Assembly: GCA_963765875.1 (NCBI GenBank)
Contig: CAVXYK010000001.1
Span: 124,001-188,000 of the forward strand
Direction: 5' to 3'
DNA from: JAWKOK01 sp963765875
GTDB lineage: Bacteria > Chloroflexota > Anaerolineae > Caldilineales > Caldilineaceae
Length of the DNA: 64,000 bases
Positions 27,170-35,446 of this stretch are shown piece after piece (the stretch's first letter is position 1; each line of letters begins with the position of its first letter). A program made the translations under genes and the position numbers. Below the pieces are notes generated by a model, which did no database searches, was not told the DNA's origin, and worked only from the letters and a program-made list of their open reading frames with translations.

Positions 27170-27191
27170 AGAAACACCTCATAATTAATCA

Positions 27192-27228
27192 TGTACACGT
27201 ACAGAATTTAGATGTACATGATCGTACA
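27192..27228. promoter_or_regulatory. Toxin-antitoxin operator, paired TGTAC inverted repeats
   Basis: TGTACACGTACA at 27192-27203 and TGTACATGATCGTACA at 27213-27228 each pair TGTAC with GTACA. They lie 22 to 60 bases before the antitoxin ATG. This spacing fits cooperative binding of two antitoxin dimers. Confidence 0.65.
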
Positions 27229-27424
27229 CTGCAAACGTGACTCTGTCAAGACGTTATTTTTGCGTGCATCGGAGCTTGGGCATCGCACATTGGACTGCCT
27301 GGGGTTTTGATGTAGGGCCATTCCAGAGAGAAAAATATACGTTGCGCGGAAGTCTTTACCTGGAGTGGCTCGAGGCTTTGCCAACCCCCGTATAGTTACT
27401 GTTTTGGAAAAGCCTAAGCGGTAG

Positions 27425-27468
27425 ATAAAGAGAAGTCAGACTCATGCATGAGTCTGACTTCTCTTTAT
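27425..27468. terminator. Perfect 44-bp palindrome after lipA
   Basis: ATAAAGAGAAGTCAGACTCATG is followed by its exact complement. It lies 40 bases downstream of the lipA stop and also downstream of no plus-strand gene. A 22-bp stem without a good T-run; terminator is the likely role. Confidence 0.75.
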
Positions 27469-27508
27469 GGCAGACATACGTCGAACGCTCTATTGACTAA
27501 AATATCAT

Positions 27509-28453
27509 CTATGATGAGGCTGCCCGACCGCGCACGACATCCAATCGAGGGCTCAAATGCGCCTGTCCGTCGGCGTGGTAGCTGCTGCGTACCAGCGGCG
27601 CGCTCTCCATCCACTTGAAGCCACGTGATTCGCCCTCTTCCTGGAGTTTGGCGAACTCGTCAGGCGTGTAGTAGCGCTCGATGGGCAGATGGAAGCGGCT
27701 GGGCTGGAGATACTGGCCGATGGTCATGATGTCCACATCTTGCTCGCGCAGGTCGTCCATGACCTGGAGGATCTCGTCCCAGCGCTCGCCCAGACCCAAC
27801 ATGATGCCCGACTTGGTCAGGGCCATCGGATCCATTGCCTTGGCCTGGCGCTGCAATTCCATGCTGCGCTCATACTTGGCCTGTGGGCGGACCGTGCGAT
27901 AGAGACGCGGCACCGTCTCGGTGTTGTGATTGAGGATCTCGGGCTGGGCATCCATGACTGTCTGCAACGCGGCCCAATCACCTTTGAAGTCGGGAATCAA
28001 CACCTCGACTGTGCAACCCGGCTGCAACTGCCGGATCCAGTAGATGCTCTCCGAGAAGACCCAGGCCCCGCCGTCGGGCTGTTCGTCACGGTTGACGCTG
28101 GTCAGCACTGCGTGGTCCAGGTTCATGGCGCGTACGCTCTCGCCGATGTGGCGCGGCTCATCCGGATCGAGCAGGCCGGGGCGGCCGGTCTTGATCTTGC
28201 AGAAGCCGCAACTGCGTGTGCAGGTGTCGCCCATGAGCAGGAAGGCGGCAGTGCCCCGTCCCCAACACTCGCCCATATTGGGGCACATGGCCTCTTCGCA
28301 GACTGTGTGCAGATGCTTGCCGCGGAAAAGGCCGCGTAGCTCTCGATACTTCGGGCTATCGGGGGCCTTGACGCGCAGCCATTCGGGACGGCGTCCGCGT
28401 GTCAGCAGGCTGCCGGTGCTCTTGGTCGGGAACCACTTCCGGCGATGGCTCAA
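27509..28453 (-). CDS. lipA: Lipoyl synthase
   Basis: LipA inserts two sulfurs into protein-bound octanoyl groups. Both iron-sulfur motifs are present: CEEAMCPNMGEC for the auxiliary cluster and the radical SAM CTRSCGFCKI. Conserved RRPEWLRVKAPDSPKY, VLTSVNRDEQPDGGA, VEVLIPDF, MLGLGE and the C-terminal RSSYHA follow. The usual NRDDLPDGGA here reads NRDEQPDGGA. The intact frame has no ATG start, only TTG at 28453 (314 residues). An ATG at 28499 with GGTGGA upstream (MSENTTTQTSFGSVTIEP) is one base out of frame, so the true start may be 28499 with a one-base insertion between. Confidence 0.93.
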   Translation of the reverse strand: MSHRRKWFPTKSTGSLLTRGRRPEWLRVKAPDSPKYRELRGLFRGKHLHTVCEEAMCPNMGECWGRGTAAFLLMGDTCTRSCGFCKIKTGRPGLLDPDEPRHIGESVRAMNLDHAVLTSVNRDEQPDGGAWVFSESIYWIRQLQPGCTVEVLIPDFKGDWAALQTVMDAQPEILNHNTETVPRLYRTVRPQAKYERSMELQRQAKAMDPMALTKSGIMLGLGERWDEILQVMDDLREQDVDIMTIGQYLQPSRFHLPIERYYTPDEFAKLQEEGESRGFKWMESAPLVRSSYHADGQAHLSPRLDVVRGRAASS

Positions 28454-28499
28454 TTGTTACTGATCCGAATGAGGTTTGAGTTGTTGTATTTTCGCTCAT

Positions 28500-28901
28500 T
28501 GTGACACATCCACCGTCATTAGGCTGAGACCTATCAATATTGTACTGCGATGTCATAGATACTCACAATGTACATTTTCATTGTATGCCTTGCTGCGATG
28601 ACCATACCAAATTGGGACTCGAACGATTATGCGGTTGCGCCAATAAGTTCGTTACCTAGTGCCTTGATAAGCCCACTCGCTAACACATGCTCGTGGTACA
28701 CAGGAAACGATGGCCCATTGATGATGTCATTATCGCCAAATGCTGCAACATCCTGATTGAGATACGCATTCCCGGGCCATTTGCACGGTTGCGGCATATT
28801 GGATACGATCAAGTTCAGGTTAATATGAATAATCGCAGATAGTAATAGATTTGAACATACGGTGATCGGATCGATCACTGAAATTTAGGTGAGGCAATCT
28901 T
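28500..28901. other. Divergent intergenic gap, no gene seen
   Basis: About 400 AT-richer bases between divergent lipA and the response regulator, so promoters for both should lie here. An 83-codon minus frame at 28627-28878 has no recognisable motif and would overlap the upstream signals. I see no convincing element. Confidence 0.5.
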
Positions 28902-29594
28902 ATGCCGGAAAAAATCTTGGTCGTTGACGATGATCCGATGCTTTCAGAACTGGTTGCATATAACTTGCAGGCCGAGGGCTATGAGGTTGTGAAAGCAGGA
29001 GATGGTCAGGAGGGCCTGAGACAGTTTTATGCAGAACGGCCTGATCTTGTGATTCTGGATGTGGCCATGCCAAAATTGGATGGCTACCAGGTCTGCCAAC
29101 GGATCCGCGAGATGTCAGACACACCTGTCATCATGGTTACGGCTAGAGGCCAGGAAGAGGAAATCATTCGCGGTCTAGATCTGGGCGCTGATGACTACAT
29201 CACCAAACCTTTCCAGGTGACTGTGCTCTCGGCCCGCGTGCGGGCAACCCTGCGTCGTGCGCAGACGGAGCCGATGATCGGAGATGGGCCAAACTACAGC
29301 GATCCATACCTCACGATCGACTTAGAGGCTCGCCAGATCACGGTGGATGGAGAAATGGTCAAGTTGACGCCAACCGAGTTCAAGCTTCTGGCTGTTCTCG
29401 TTCGCAACAAAGGACGTGTGGTCGAGTTTCGTCAGCTATTGGAAAGCGTTTGGGGCTTTGAGTATATCGATGATGTTGATTATCTCAGGGTTTACATCTG
29501 GCATCTGCGCCGAAAGTTGGAGCCCGATTCCAAAGAGCCGATCTATCTGTTGAATGAGCTCAACGTTGGATATCGCTTTATGCCTCGTTCCTAG
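28902..29594 (+). CDS. OmpR/PhoB-type response regulator
   Basis: The 230-residue regulator has a receiver domain at 5-118 (acidic DDD near 10, phosphoacceptor in LVILDVAMPKLDGYQ, Lys in DYITKPF) and an OmpR winged helix at about 135-228 (LTPTEFKLLAVLVRNKGRVV, then LRVYIWHLRRKLE and GYRFM). ATG 28902 has AGGTGAGG upstream. No kinase is adjacent; the nearest is the PAS kinase at 32186. It could serve a distant partner. Confidence 0.93.
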   Translation: MPEKILVVDDDPMLSELVAYNLQAEGYEVVKAGDGQEGLRQFYAERPDLVILDVAMPKLDGYQVCQRIREMSDTPVIMVTARGQEEEIIRGLDLGADDYITKPFQVTVLSARVRATLRRAQTEPMIGDGPNYSDPYLTIDLEARQITVDGEMVKLTPTEFKLLAVLVRNKGRVVEFRQLLESVWGFEYIDDVDYLRVYIWHLRRKLEPDSKEPIYLLNELNVGYRFMPRS

Positions 29595-29616
29595 CAGCTT
29601 GTCGAAGTGACACCAA

Positions 29617-29716
29617 TTGGAACGCGGATCGTATGGATATGGCGGATGTCCGCGGATAAAGAAGAAAAGAATCCGGCTTTTTCCGCGACATCTGTACGAT
29701 TCGCGTTCTATCCTTT
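29617..29716. repeat. Long intergenic hairpin, word GCGGAT
   Basis: GGAACGCGGATCGTATGG and ATGGCGGATGTCCGCGGATA on the left face TTCCGCGACATCTGTACG and ATTCGCGTTCTATCC on the right. It is a cousin of the hairpin at 16472 with the same outer words (GGAACGCGGAT / CGCGTTCYATCC). Confidence 0.75.
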
Positions 29717-29828
29717 CCTTCTCCGATAGCCTGATAGACGTTTGTTATGTTCAGTCCTTGTCCTGATCAGCCCCAGGCGAGCGCTTGACATCATTGCCTC
29801 CAAGCGTACATACATGGAAAATCCATCA

Positions 29829-31098
29829 TCAAGCAGGCAGCTGGGAGCGTGTCTGGTTGGTAGTTCGTGCTTGGATAGTTTCCCGCCTCGGTTGGCTCAC
29901 CATCAACGTTTCCAGATGTAACAAATACCAGTCAACGACTTCGCTAATTGGCAGGCCGCATGCTGCCATGTAATTGCGCATGCCGATCTCTCTGCGTCGA
30001 TGATCGTCCGTCACGACGCATCGAATCGCATCGGCCAAGCTGTTAACGCTGTCCGGCTCAAAATACTCACCGTCGTAGCCCTCCTCTGAGATAAGCTCTG
30101 CGAAGTCGCCGATTTTTGGCATGATAGCCGCCGTACCGTAGAGACTGGACTGGTGTAGTACACCCGAACTACCTGTTGTGCTGGTGTAGGGAAAGACGAC
30201 AGTCGTCGCATCTGAGAAGAGTCGTGGCACATCGTCTTCAGCCACGTAGCCAGTGAATGAAAGCCCCTCTACATGTGCATACCGTTCTTGTACACTGGCC
30301 AGGTATCCCGCCGCATTTGGGCTATCCGTCCCCGCAATTATTAGTTCAAGATCGATCTAGGCCCTCGTCTCGTAGTTGCTCAATTGCCTCAATAAGCCCC
30401 TCGACCTTCTTGTACGTGCCAAATTTCCCGAAGGTTACAATCTGTTTGGGGCCGTCGGGTAGATCAAAGGTCGGTGTAGACGCGTTGCCATCAAAGCTAC
30501 CGTGGGGCGCCAGGACAACGTTATCTGCGCCATACTTCTCGGTAAGGATTTCCACGTATTTGGGAATCGTCAATGCCACGAGATCTGCACCGAGGATGAA
30601 GCGCGTGAAAGCACTGCCGCCCATCCGTAGAACGGCTTCTTTGACGCGATTCTGGGCAAAGCCGGCGCTGCTCAGATCCGCCGTTTCCATGATGTTGTGG
30701 AGTAATACCATCGTTGGGAAACCGGCGGCACGCGTCATTTTCGGAGCCAGGAGACCGAGCGCTGCCGCAACCTGTCGATCGCCAAAGCTAGCAAACTGGA
30801 TATTGAAGAGCACACAGTCCGGCTGGACTTTTCGTAGCGCCCTCACGATGTGGACCGAATTCAGATGGTCATTGAATCGCCAGCATGGTACGACTTGTAG
30901 AGCTGCTGCGTGGTCCCTATCCTTGTCGCTGCCGGTACTTTCGACGGCACGATACTGGCCGTTGTCTTCAAGATGATCAACCAAGAGGATGACCTCACTG
31001 ACTTCCGGTTTTTGGCGCAAGGCCTCGACAAAGTGGTATCCATATTCGTTCAGCGTGCCTGTACCAGGTGGGTGGGTTGTGACTACTGCGATTCGCAT
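29829..31098 (-). CDS. Glycosyltransferase family 4 protein (frame interrupted by a 4-base duplication)
   Basis: Restored, 421 residues in a GT-B fold. The N-terminal half starts MRIAVVTTHPPGTGTLNEYG and has PTMVLLHNIMET; the C-terminal half has IVTFGKFGTYKKVEGLIEA, ELIIAGTD and a donor-site region with SSGVLHQSSLYGT. The break near 30350 is a doubled GATC (CTAGATCGATCTTGAA); with one copy, DEGLDLELIIAGT reads through. Such enzymes move a nucleotide-sugar residue to a lipid-linked or polymer acceptor. Its start overlaps the GT2 gene by 16 bases, so both form the end of the minus-strand exopolysaccharide set. Confidence 0.82.
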
Positions 31099-31904
31099 GC
31101 GAGAATCCTTTCTTCGCTGTAACGTCCTGTAGCATCGTTGACTCGGATACGTACTAGGTCGGCCAGAAATCGGCGAGTGTCCCGCACGACGTTGACTTTT
31201 GAGCCTGGTGCGTCATACCAGTCGACCGGTGTTTCACCCAACCTTAGGTCAAGTTTTTTCGTCAGGTAGAGTAGTTCAAGATCGAACGAGAAGCCCATCA
31301 ATGTTTGGTAGCGGCAGAGTTGAATCGCGGCGTCACGTCGGAAGAGCTTGAACCCACATTGCGTATCGCTGACATTCATATTGAGCATCGTGTTTACGAG
31401 TGAGTGCAGCCCCCAGCTCATTGACCTGCGGATGAGATCCCGATTCTGAGCTTGGCTGCCATCGGCAGCGCGAGAGCCGATCAATACGTCGTAGCCGGAA
31501 TCCATTTGCGCTAACATCGGTCCGAGCTGCTCAATGGGAGTCGAGTTGTCAGCGTCAGCGAAGAGAATGACTTGGCCTTCTGCAGCCAGCATGCCGCGTC
31601 GTACGGCACTACCTTTGCCACCGTTTTGCTCCGCTACGAGCACTCGCATATTTGCCAGTTGTAGACTTTGAAGAAGCGAAACTGTTTCATCTGTTGAGCC
31701 GTCATCCGCAATAATCAGTTCCCAAGGCATGTCGAATCCGGATACATAGGATGCAATAGCCCCGATCGTCGGCACGATTCGTTCGGCTTCATTGTAAGCA
31801 GGAATAATGACGGAAAGATGGGGTGTTTCCTTGATCCTCTCCTGTTGCCACCGCTGATACTGAGTGTAGCTTTGAACGTTGTTGTAAAGCATTCTCTTCC
31901 TCAC
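31083..31904 (-). CDS. Glycosyltransferase family 2, dolichyl-phosphate glucosyltransferase-like
   Basis: This 273-residue GT2 enzyme has LSVIIPAYNEAERIVPTIG near residue 30, the nucleotide-binding ELIIADDGSTDETV, the DxD-type metal site LFADADNSTPIEQL, and NVSDTQCGFKLFRR, the signature of the DPG synthase/ALG5-like branch that loads glucose onto a polyprenyl phosphate. No C-terminal membrane pair is seen, unlike many undecaprenyl-phosphate GT2s. It is translationally coupled to the GT4 gene downstream. It could supply lipid-linked sugar to the GT-C proteins of this region. Confidence 0.9.
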   Translation of the reverse strand: MRKRMLYNNVQSYTQYQRWQQERIKETPHLSVIIPAYNEAERIVPTIGAIASYVSGFDMPWELIIADDGSTDETVSLLQSLQLANMRVLVAEQNGGKGSAVRRGMLAAEGQVILFADADNSTPIEQLGPMLAQMDSGYDVLIGSRAADGSQAQNRDLIRRSMSWGLHSLVNTMLNMNVSDTQCGFKLFRRDAAIQLCRYQTLMGFSFDLELLYLTKKLDLRLGETPVDWYDAPGSKVNVVRDTRRFLADLVRIRVNDATGRYSEERILACESQ

Positions 31905-32103
31905 TTCCTATCAGGCCTCTGTTAAGACCTAGGATTCTTACCACGTCACCCTGTGGTCGGATTCGACATTTAGTCAGTGATTCCAATTGTGCCTGAGCGT
32001 AATTGATAGGGCCTCGAACGCATATTAAAATTGAATAAAGGTTTATCTTTGGCGATTATCAATATCAACGATTGCCAACTCTGCGCAAGGATTTAATGCG
32101 ATC

Positions 32104-32132
32104 TTGATTTCTCTTTTATTCACTTGTGATAT
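32104..32132 (+). promoter_or_regulatory. Candidate sigma-70 promoter of the PAS kinase
   Basis: TTGATT (32104-32109) and TGATAT (32127-32132) are separated by 17 bases in an AT-rich stretch, about 54 bases before the kinase ATG. Good spacing, fair consensus match. Confidence 0.55.
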
Positions 32133-32185
32133 GATTCAGCAGTTGGTGCTGGACGGCATCGGTAGATAGGGTGACTGGGGAAATA

Positions 32186-34078
32186 ATGGCGTGGAACGAT
32201 TCGATCAGAGTTGAACTTCTTCAACTACAATATGAACTAGCAATGGCAATCGGTACCAGCCTTGATATGGAGACTATGCTGCGTCCTGCGCTTAGCACTT
32301 TTCTGCGCAAATTGAACTGCTCCGCCGGCGGTATCTTCATCCAACGCAATGGGGTCTACTCGACGGAACCGGAGTACACGATTCCTCGAAATCAGCGGGG
32401 AAATACTGACTGCGCCGCGATTGTACAGTCGCTGGTTCGTCAAGGAAATGACCCTGACTGCCCACCGCCATTGGACCGTTTACCGATTCAAGGTGGTGAT
32501 TCCACATCAGGATATCATTACGTTCATGAATTGCCTGGCGTTGGCTTCATTGCCCTAGTCAAACAGAGCGAGCCTTTGCATGAACGTGTGGTCCAGATCC
32601 TCCCTCCACTGCTGCAGAAGCTGTCAGCCGCTTGCCAAGCGTGTCTACAGAGTGAAGAGCTGGCTCGTACGCATCATCGAATCGAGTTTGAGCACAACAT
32701 ACTCCGTACCGTAATTTCAAACACCCCGATCATCATCTTTGCCATCGATCGAGATGGTACCTTCACACTTTCAGAGGGCCATGGCCTAGAGGCCCTGGGT
32801 CGAACGCCGGGTGAGGTTGTTGGGCAATCCATCTACGATTATTATTCCGAAACGCCTCAAATCCTTGAGGCGGTCTCCATCGCCCTGAATGGCAAGGCTA
32901 GCTTCAGAATCATCGAGACCCGCGGCCTATCCTTTGACGCCTATTATGAGCCCATCTATGATCAACATGGCGCCGTTGATGGCGTTGTCGGTGTGGCTCA
33001 TGACATTACCGAACGCAAAGATGCAGCGGAAACCCTGAGTACCGTGCTAGACGCTGTGGGTGAGGGGATACTCACCATCAACAGTGGCGGTGAGATCGTC
33101 ATGGTGAACCCCGAGGCCGAAGCGATCTTTGGTTATCCAAGCGGCGGACTGATCGGGGAAAATCTACAGGTGTTGATGCCTGCCAGGTACCGCGACGCCC
33201 ATCAGCAAGGCATGCAGCGTTACTTGTCAACGGGTGAGGCGCGTGTGCTGGGCAAGCGCATTGAACTCGAAGGACTCCACAAGGATGGACATACATTTCC
33301 ACTGGAATTTCGTGTTCAGGAAGCGATTCTACGCGAACAATCCTATTTCACAGCTTCAGTTCGAGATATCACGCTTCGAAAAGAATATGATCGCATGCGC
33401 GATGACTTCGTCTCTACGGTTTCACATGAATTGCGTACACCGCTGACCTCGATCATGGGGTGGTCTGAGACGTTGCTATCCGGGCGTCCAGGGCCATTGA
33501 CTACGGATCAGGAGCGCTTTCTCAAGATCATAGAGAGTAGCTCAGAGCGGCTACAACGCCTCATTGAAGAGATTCTGACCGTCTCCCGTGTGCAGAGTGG
33601 AAGCTTGAGACTGGTGGTTGAACTGTTTTTGCCGCGTGCTATCATCGCGTCGGTTCGCGAGGTTGTTGACTCGTTGCTGGCGAGAAAATCGCTTTCTCTG
33701 GAGATCGAGGATGAATGGCCTGGCGTCGACGGGGTCAAGGGTGATGGACCGCGCATTGAACAAGTCCTAACCAACATCGTCGGCAACGCTGTGAAGTTCA
33801 GCCCCGATCAGAGCAAGATTCTTCTTCGATCGACCAAGACTGAATCGGGATGGCGTGTGGAGGTGCAAGATCAGGGTATCGGTATTGCAGATGCAGATCT
33901 CCCCCACATTTTCGAACGCTTCTACCGGGCGGGGACCGCGAAAGAGGCTCAGATCCAGGGCACAGGGTTGGGGCTCTACATATGCAAGGCAATTGTTGAA
34001 GGGCACGGCGGCGCCATTGGTTTGTCGAGTAAAGTCGGTGAGGGCACAACGGTCTGGTTCACGATTCCTCAAGCCTAG
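32186..34078 (+). CDS. PAS-PAS sensor histidine kinase
   Basis: The 630-residue soluble kinase has a GAF-like N-terminal region (about 10-160), two PAS domains (about 170-290 and 290-400, the second with ITLRKEYDRMRDDF at its end), a HisKA domain with phosphoacceptor in VSTVSHELRTPLTSIMGW, and a HATPase domain with N box QVLTNIVGNAVKF, then DQGIGI and GTGLGLYICKAIVEGHGG. There is no membrane segment, so it senses a cytoplasmic signal or redox state. I prefer ATG 32186 with GGGGAA upstream over a GTG five codons earlier. Facing the mannosyltransferase gene, it is not in an operon; the OmpR regulator at 28902 could be its partner. Confidence 0.9.
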   Translation: MAWNDSIRVELLQLQYELAMAIGTSLDMETMLRPALSTFLRKLNCSAGGIFIQRNGVYSTEPEYTIPRNQRGNTDCAAIVQSLVRQGNDPDCPPPLDRLPIQGGDSTSGYHYVHELPGVGFIALVKQSEPLHERVVQILPPLLQKLSAACQACLQSEELARTHHRIEFEHNILRTVISNTPIIIFAIDRDGTFTLSEGHGLEALGRTPGEVVGQSIYDYYSETPQILEAVSIALNGKASFRIIETRGLSFDAYYEPIYDQHGAVDGVVGVAHDITERKDAAETLSTVLDAVGEGILTINSGGEIVMVNPEAEAIFGYPSGGLIGENLQVLMPARYRDAHQQGMQRYLSTGEARVLGKRIELEGLHKDGHTFPLEFRVQEAILREQSYFTASVRDITLRKEYDRMRDDFVSTVSHELRTPLTSIMGWSETLLSGRPGPLTTDQERFLKIIESSSERLQRLIEEILTVSRVQSGSLRLVVELFLPRAIIASVREVVDSLLARKSLSLEIEDEWPGVDGVKGDGPRIEQVLTNIVGNAVKFSPDQSKILLRSTKTESGWRVEVQDQGIGIADADLPHIFERFYRAGTAKEAQIQGTGLGLYICKAIVEGHGGAIGLSSKVGEGTTVWFTIPQA

Positions 34079-34165
34079 ACACACAACAATACCAGTCATT
34101 GCAACAGGCTGAATCGCTCGACGGCGGCAACAGATCAGAATATACGCCGCCGGCCTTGCACTTCT

Positions 34166-35446
34166 CTATGCGATAAAGACCCAATTGACAAAAATGGTCG
34201 TCATCAGGCCAAGCAGTATCGAGAATGCTGCCAGCAGAACACGATCGACGGATGCGCGACGGCCCCAATAGCCAAGCAAAATAAAGATTGGAAATAGCGG
34301 CAGCACGTATCGAATCATACTCTGCACCCCACTGGTTGCCGGCAGTAACAAAAACACCAATGTGTAAAGTGCGTAGCCCATGCCAAGCCGACGCCAGATA
34401 AAGGGGATAAGCGCCAGCGATCCCAGGAACGCGCCCAAATTCAGTAGGCGACTGAGATTCCCCTTGGTCAGTGTGAAGTCAGCCAACGCCCGAATTTCTC
34501 TCATGACCACAGCTACAGGGCCAATGTTTTGTCTTCCCCAGGCGGCCTGGACCTCGACAAACGCGAGCGGTCGGGCGAAGTTAATCTGCAGAAACGCCAT
34601 GTACAGAAAGAGCCCTGCTGGAATCACAGCAATGATCAGAACCTCGTACCAGTGACTCTTGACACCAGACCACAGATTCTGCCAAGCCCTGGCTCGAAAA
34701 ATCTTGTTCAAGTACCATCCTTGACATCGCAGCCATTCCCACATGACCAGTGCCCATAGCAGAACGCCCAGATTCCGCGTCGTAGCGGCCAGCAATCCTG
34801 CCCCGGCAGCCAAAAGCCAATGCCGTCGGCGAGCGAAATACGCAGTGGCAACCGACAGAAAGAGAAATAAGCTTTCGGTATAGACTGCACTGAAAAAGCA
34901 TGCTGTCGGGAAGAACGCGATGTAGAAGATCGTCCTTCGGGAGGCTGCCTGAAGTTCGCGTTGGTCCGATCGAGTTTGCTCTGATAGCAACAGGTACGTC
35001 AGTTTGTATAGCAAAATCAGTCCAACGAAGAAGGCAAGATTGCTGATTAAGAGACCCGACTGAACCAAATTGCCACCAAACAGTGGGGCTAATAGACGCG
35101 TTAGCATTGGATAGAGTGGGAAGAAAGCGACATTGCTCTGTTTTACCGGCTGGTACCAGTAGCCTTCTCGGGCAATCTGGATATACCACTGGCTATCCCA
35201 TTTGGCCCAGAGACTGAGAAAAGGACTGTTCGGGTCTGCAACCCAATGTCCAGGCTCCGTCTCCAGGAATGTGGCGCCAACAATGCCAACAATGAAGATT
35301 AGAAGGCGTGACGCGCCAAAGGCCAGCGCCGGCTGCAGTAACCGATCCAAACTTTGGGCACGGTCAAAAAGCAACTTCACAAGTTGGGCAATCTGATGAT
35401 AGAGCGAATTGAAGATTGCCTTCTGTTGGGTACCTAGGCTATTCAC
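34166..35446 (-). CDS. PIG-V-like mannosyltransferase, integral membrane
   Basis: A 426-residue polytopic membrane protein with roughly ten helices. The first loop holds WAKWDSQWYIQIAREGYWY and then NVAFFPLYPMLTRL, the pattern of PIG-V/GPI-mannosyltransferase-II-like GT-C enzymes, which use a polyprenyl-phosphate mannose donor. Other landmarks: FFPTACFFSAVYTESLFLFL and AAGAGLLAATTRNLG. In bacteria these occur in exopolysaccharide or glycoprotein loci. The stop of the upstream gene overlaps its start by four bases, so it belongs to the same operon as the LamG-like protein. Confidence 0.87.
   Translation of the reverse strand: MNSLGTQQKAIFNSLYHQIAQLVKLLFDRAQSLDRLLQPALAFGASRLLIFIVGIVGATFLETEPGHWVADPNSPFLSLWAKWDSQWYIQIAREGYWYQPVKQSNVAFFPLYPMLTRLLAPLFGGNLVQSGLLISNLAFFVGLILLYKLTYLLLSEQTRSDQRELQAASRRTIFYIAFFPTACFFSAVYTESLFLFLSVATAYFARRRHWLLAAGAGLLAATTRNLGVLLWALVMWEWLRCQGWYLNKIFRARAWQNLWSGVKSHWYEVLIIAVIPAGLFLYMAFLQINFARPLAFVEVQAAWGRQNIGPVAVVMREIRALADFTLTKGNLSRLLNLGAFLGSLALIPFIWRRLGMGYALYTLVFLLLPATSGVQSMIRYVLPLFPIFILLGYWGRRASVDRVLLAAFSILLGLMTTIFVNWVFIA

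Noticed and set aside
28627..28878. Minus-strand frame of 83 codons between lipA and the response regulator
   Set aside because: No motif, no good ribosome site, and it would fill the promoter region of two divergent genes.
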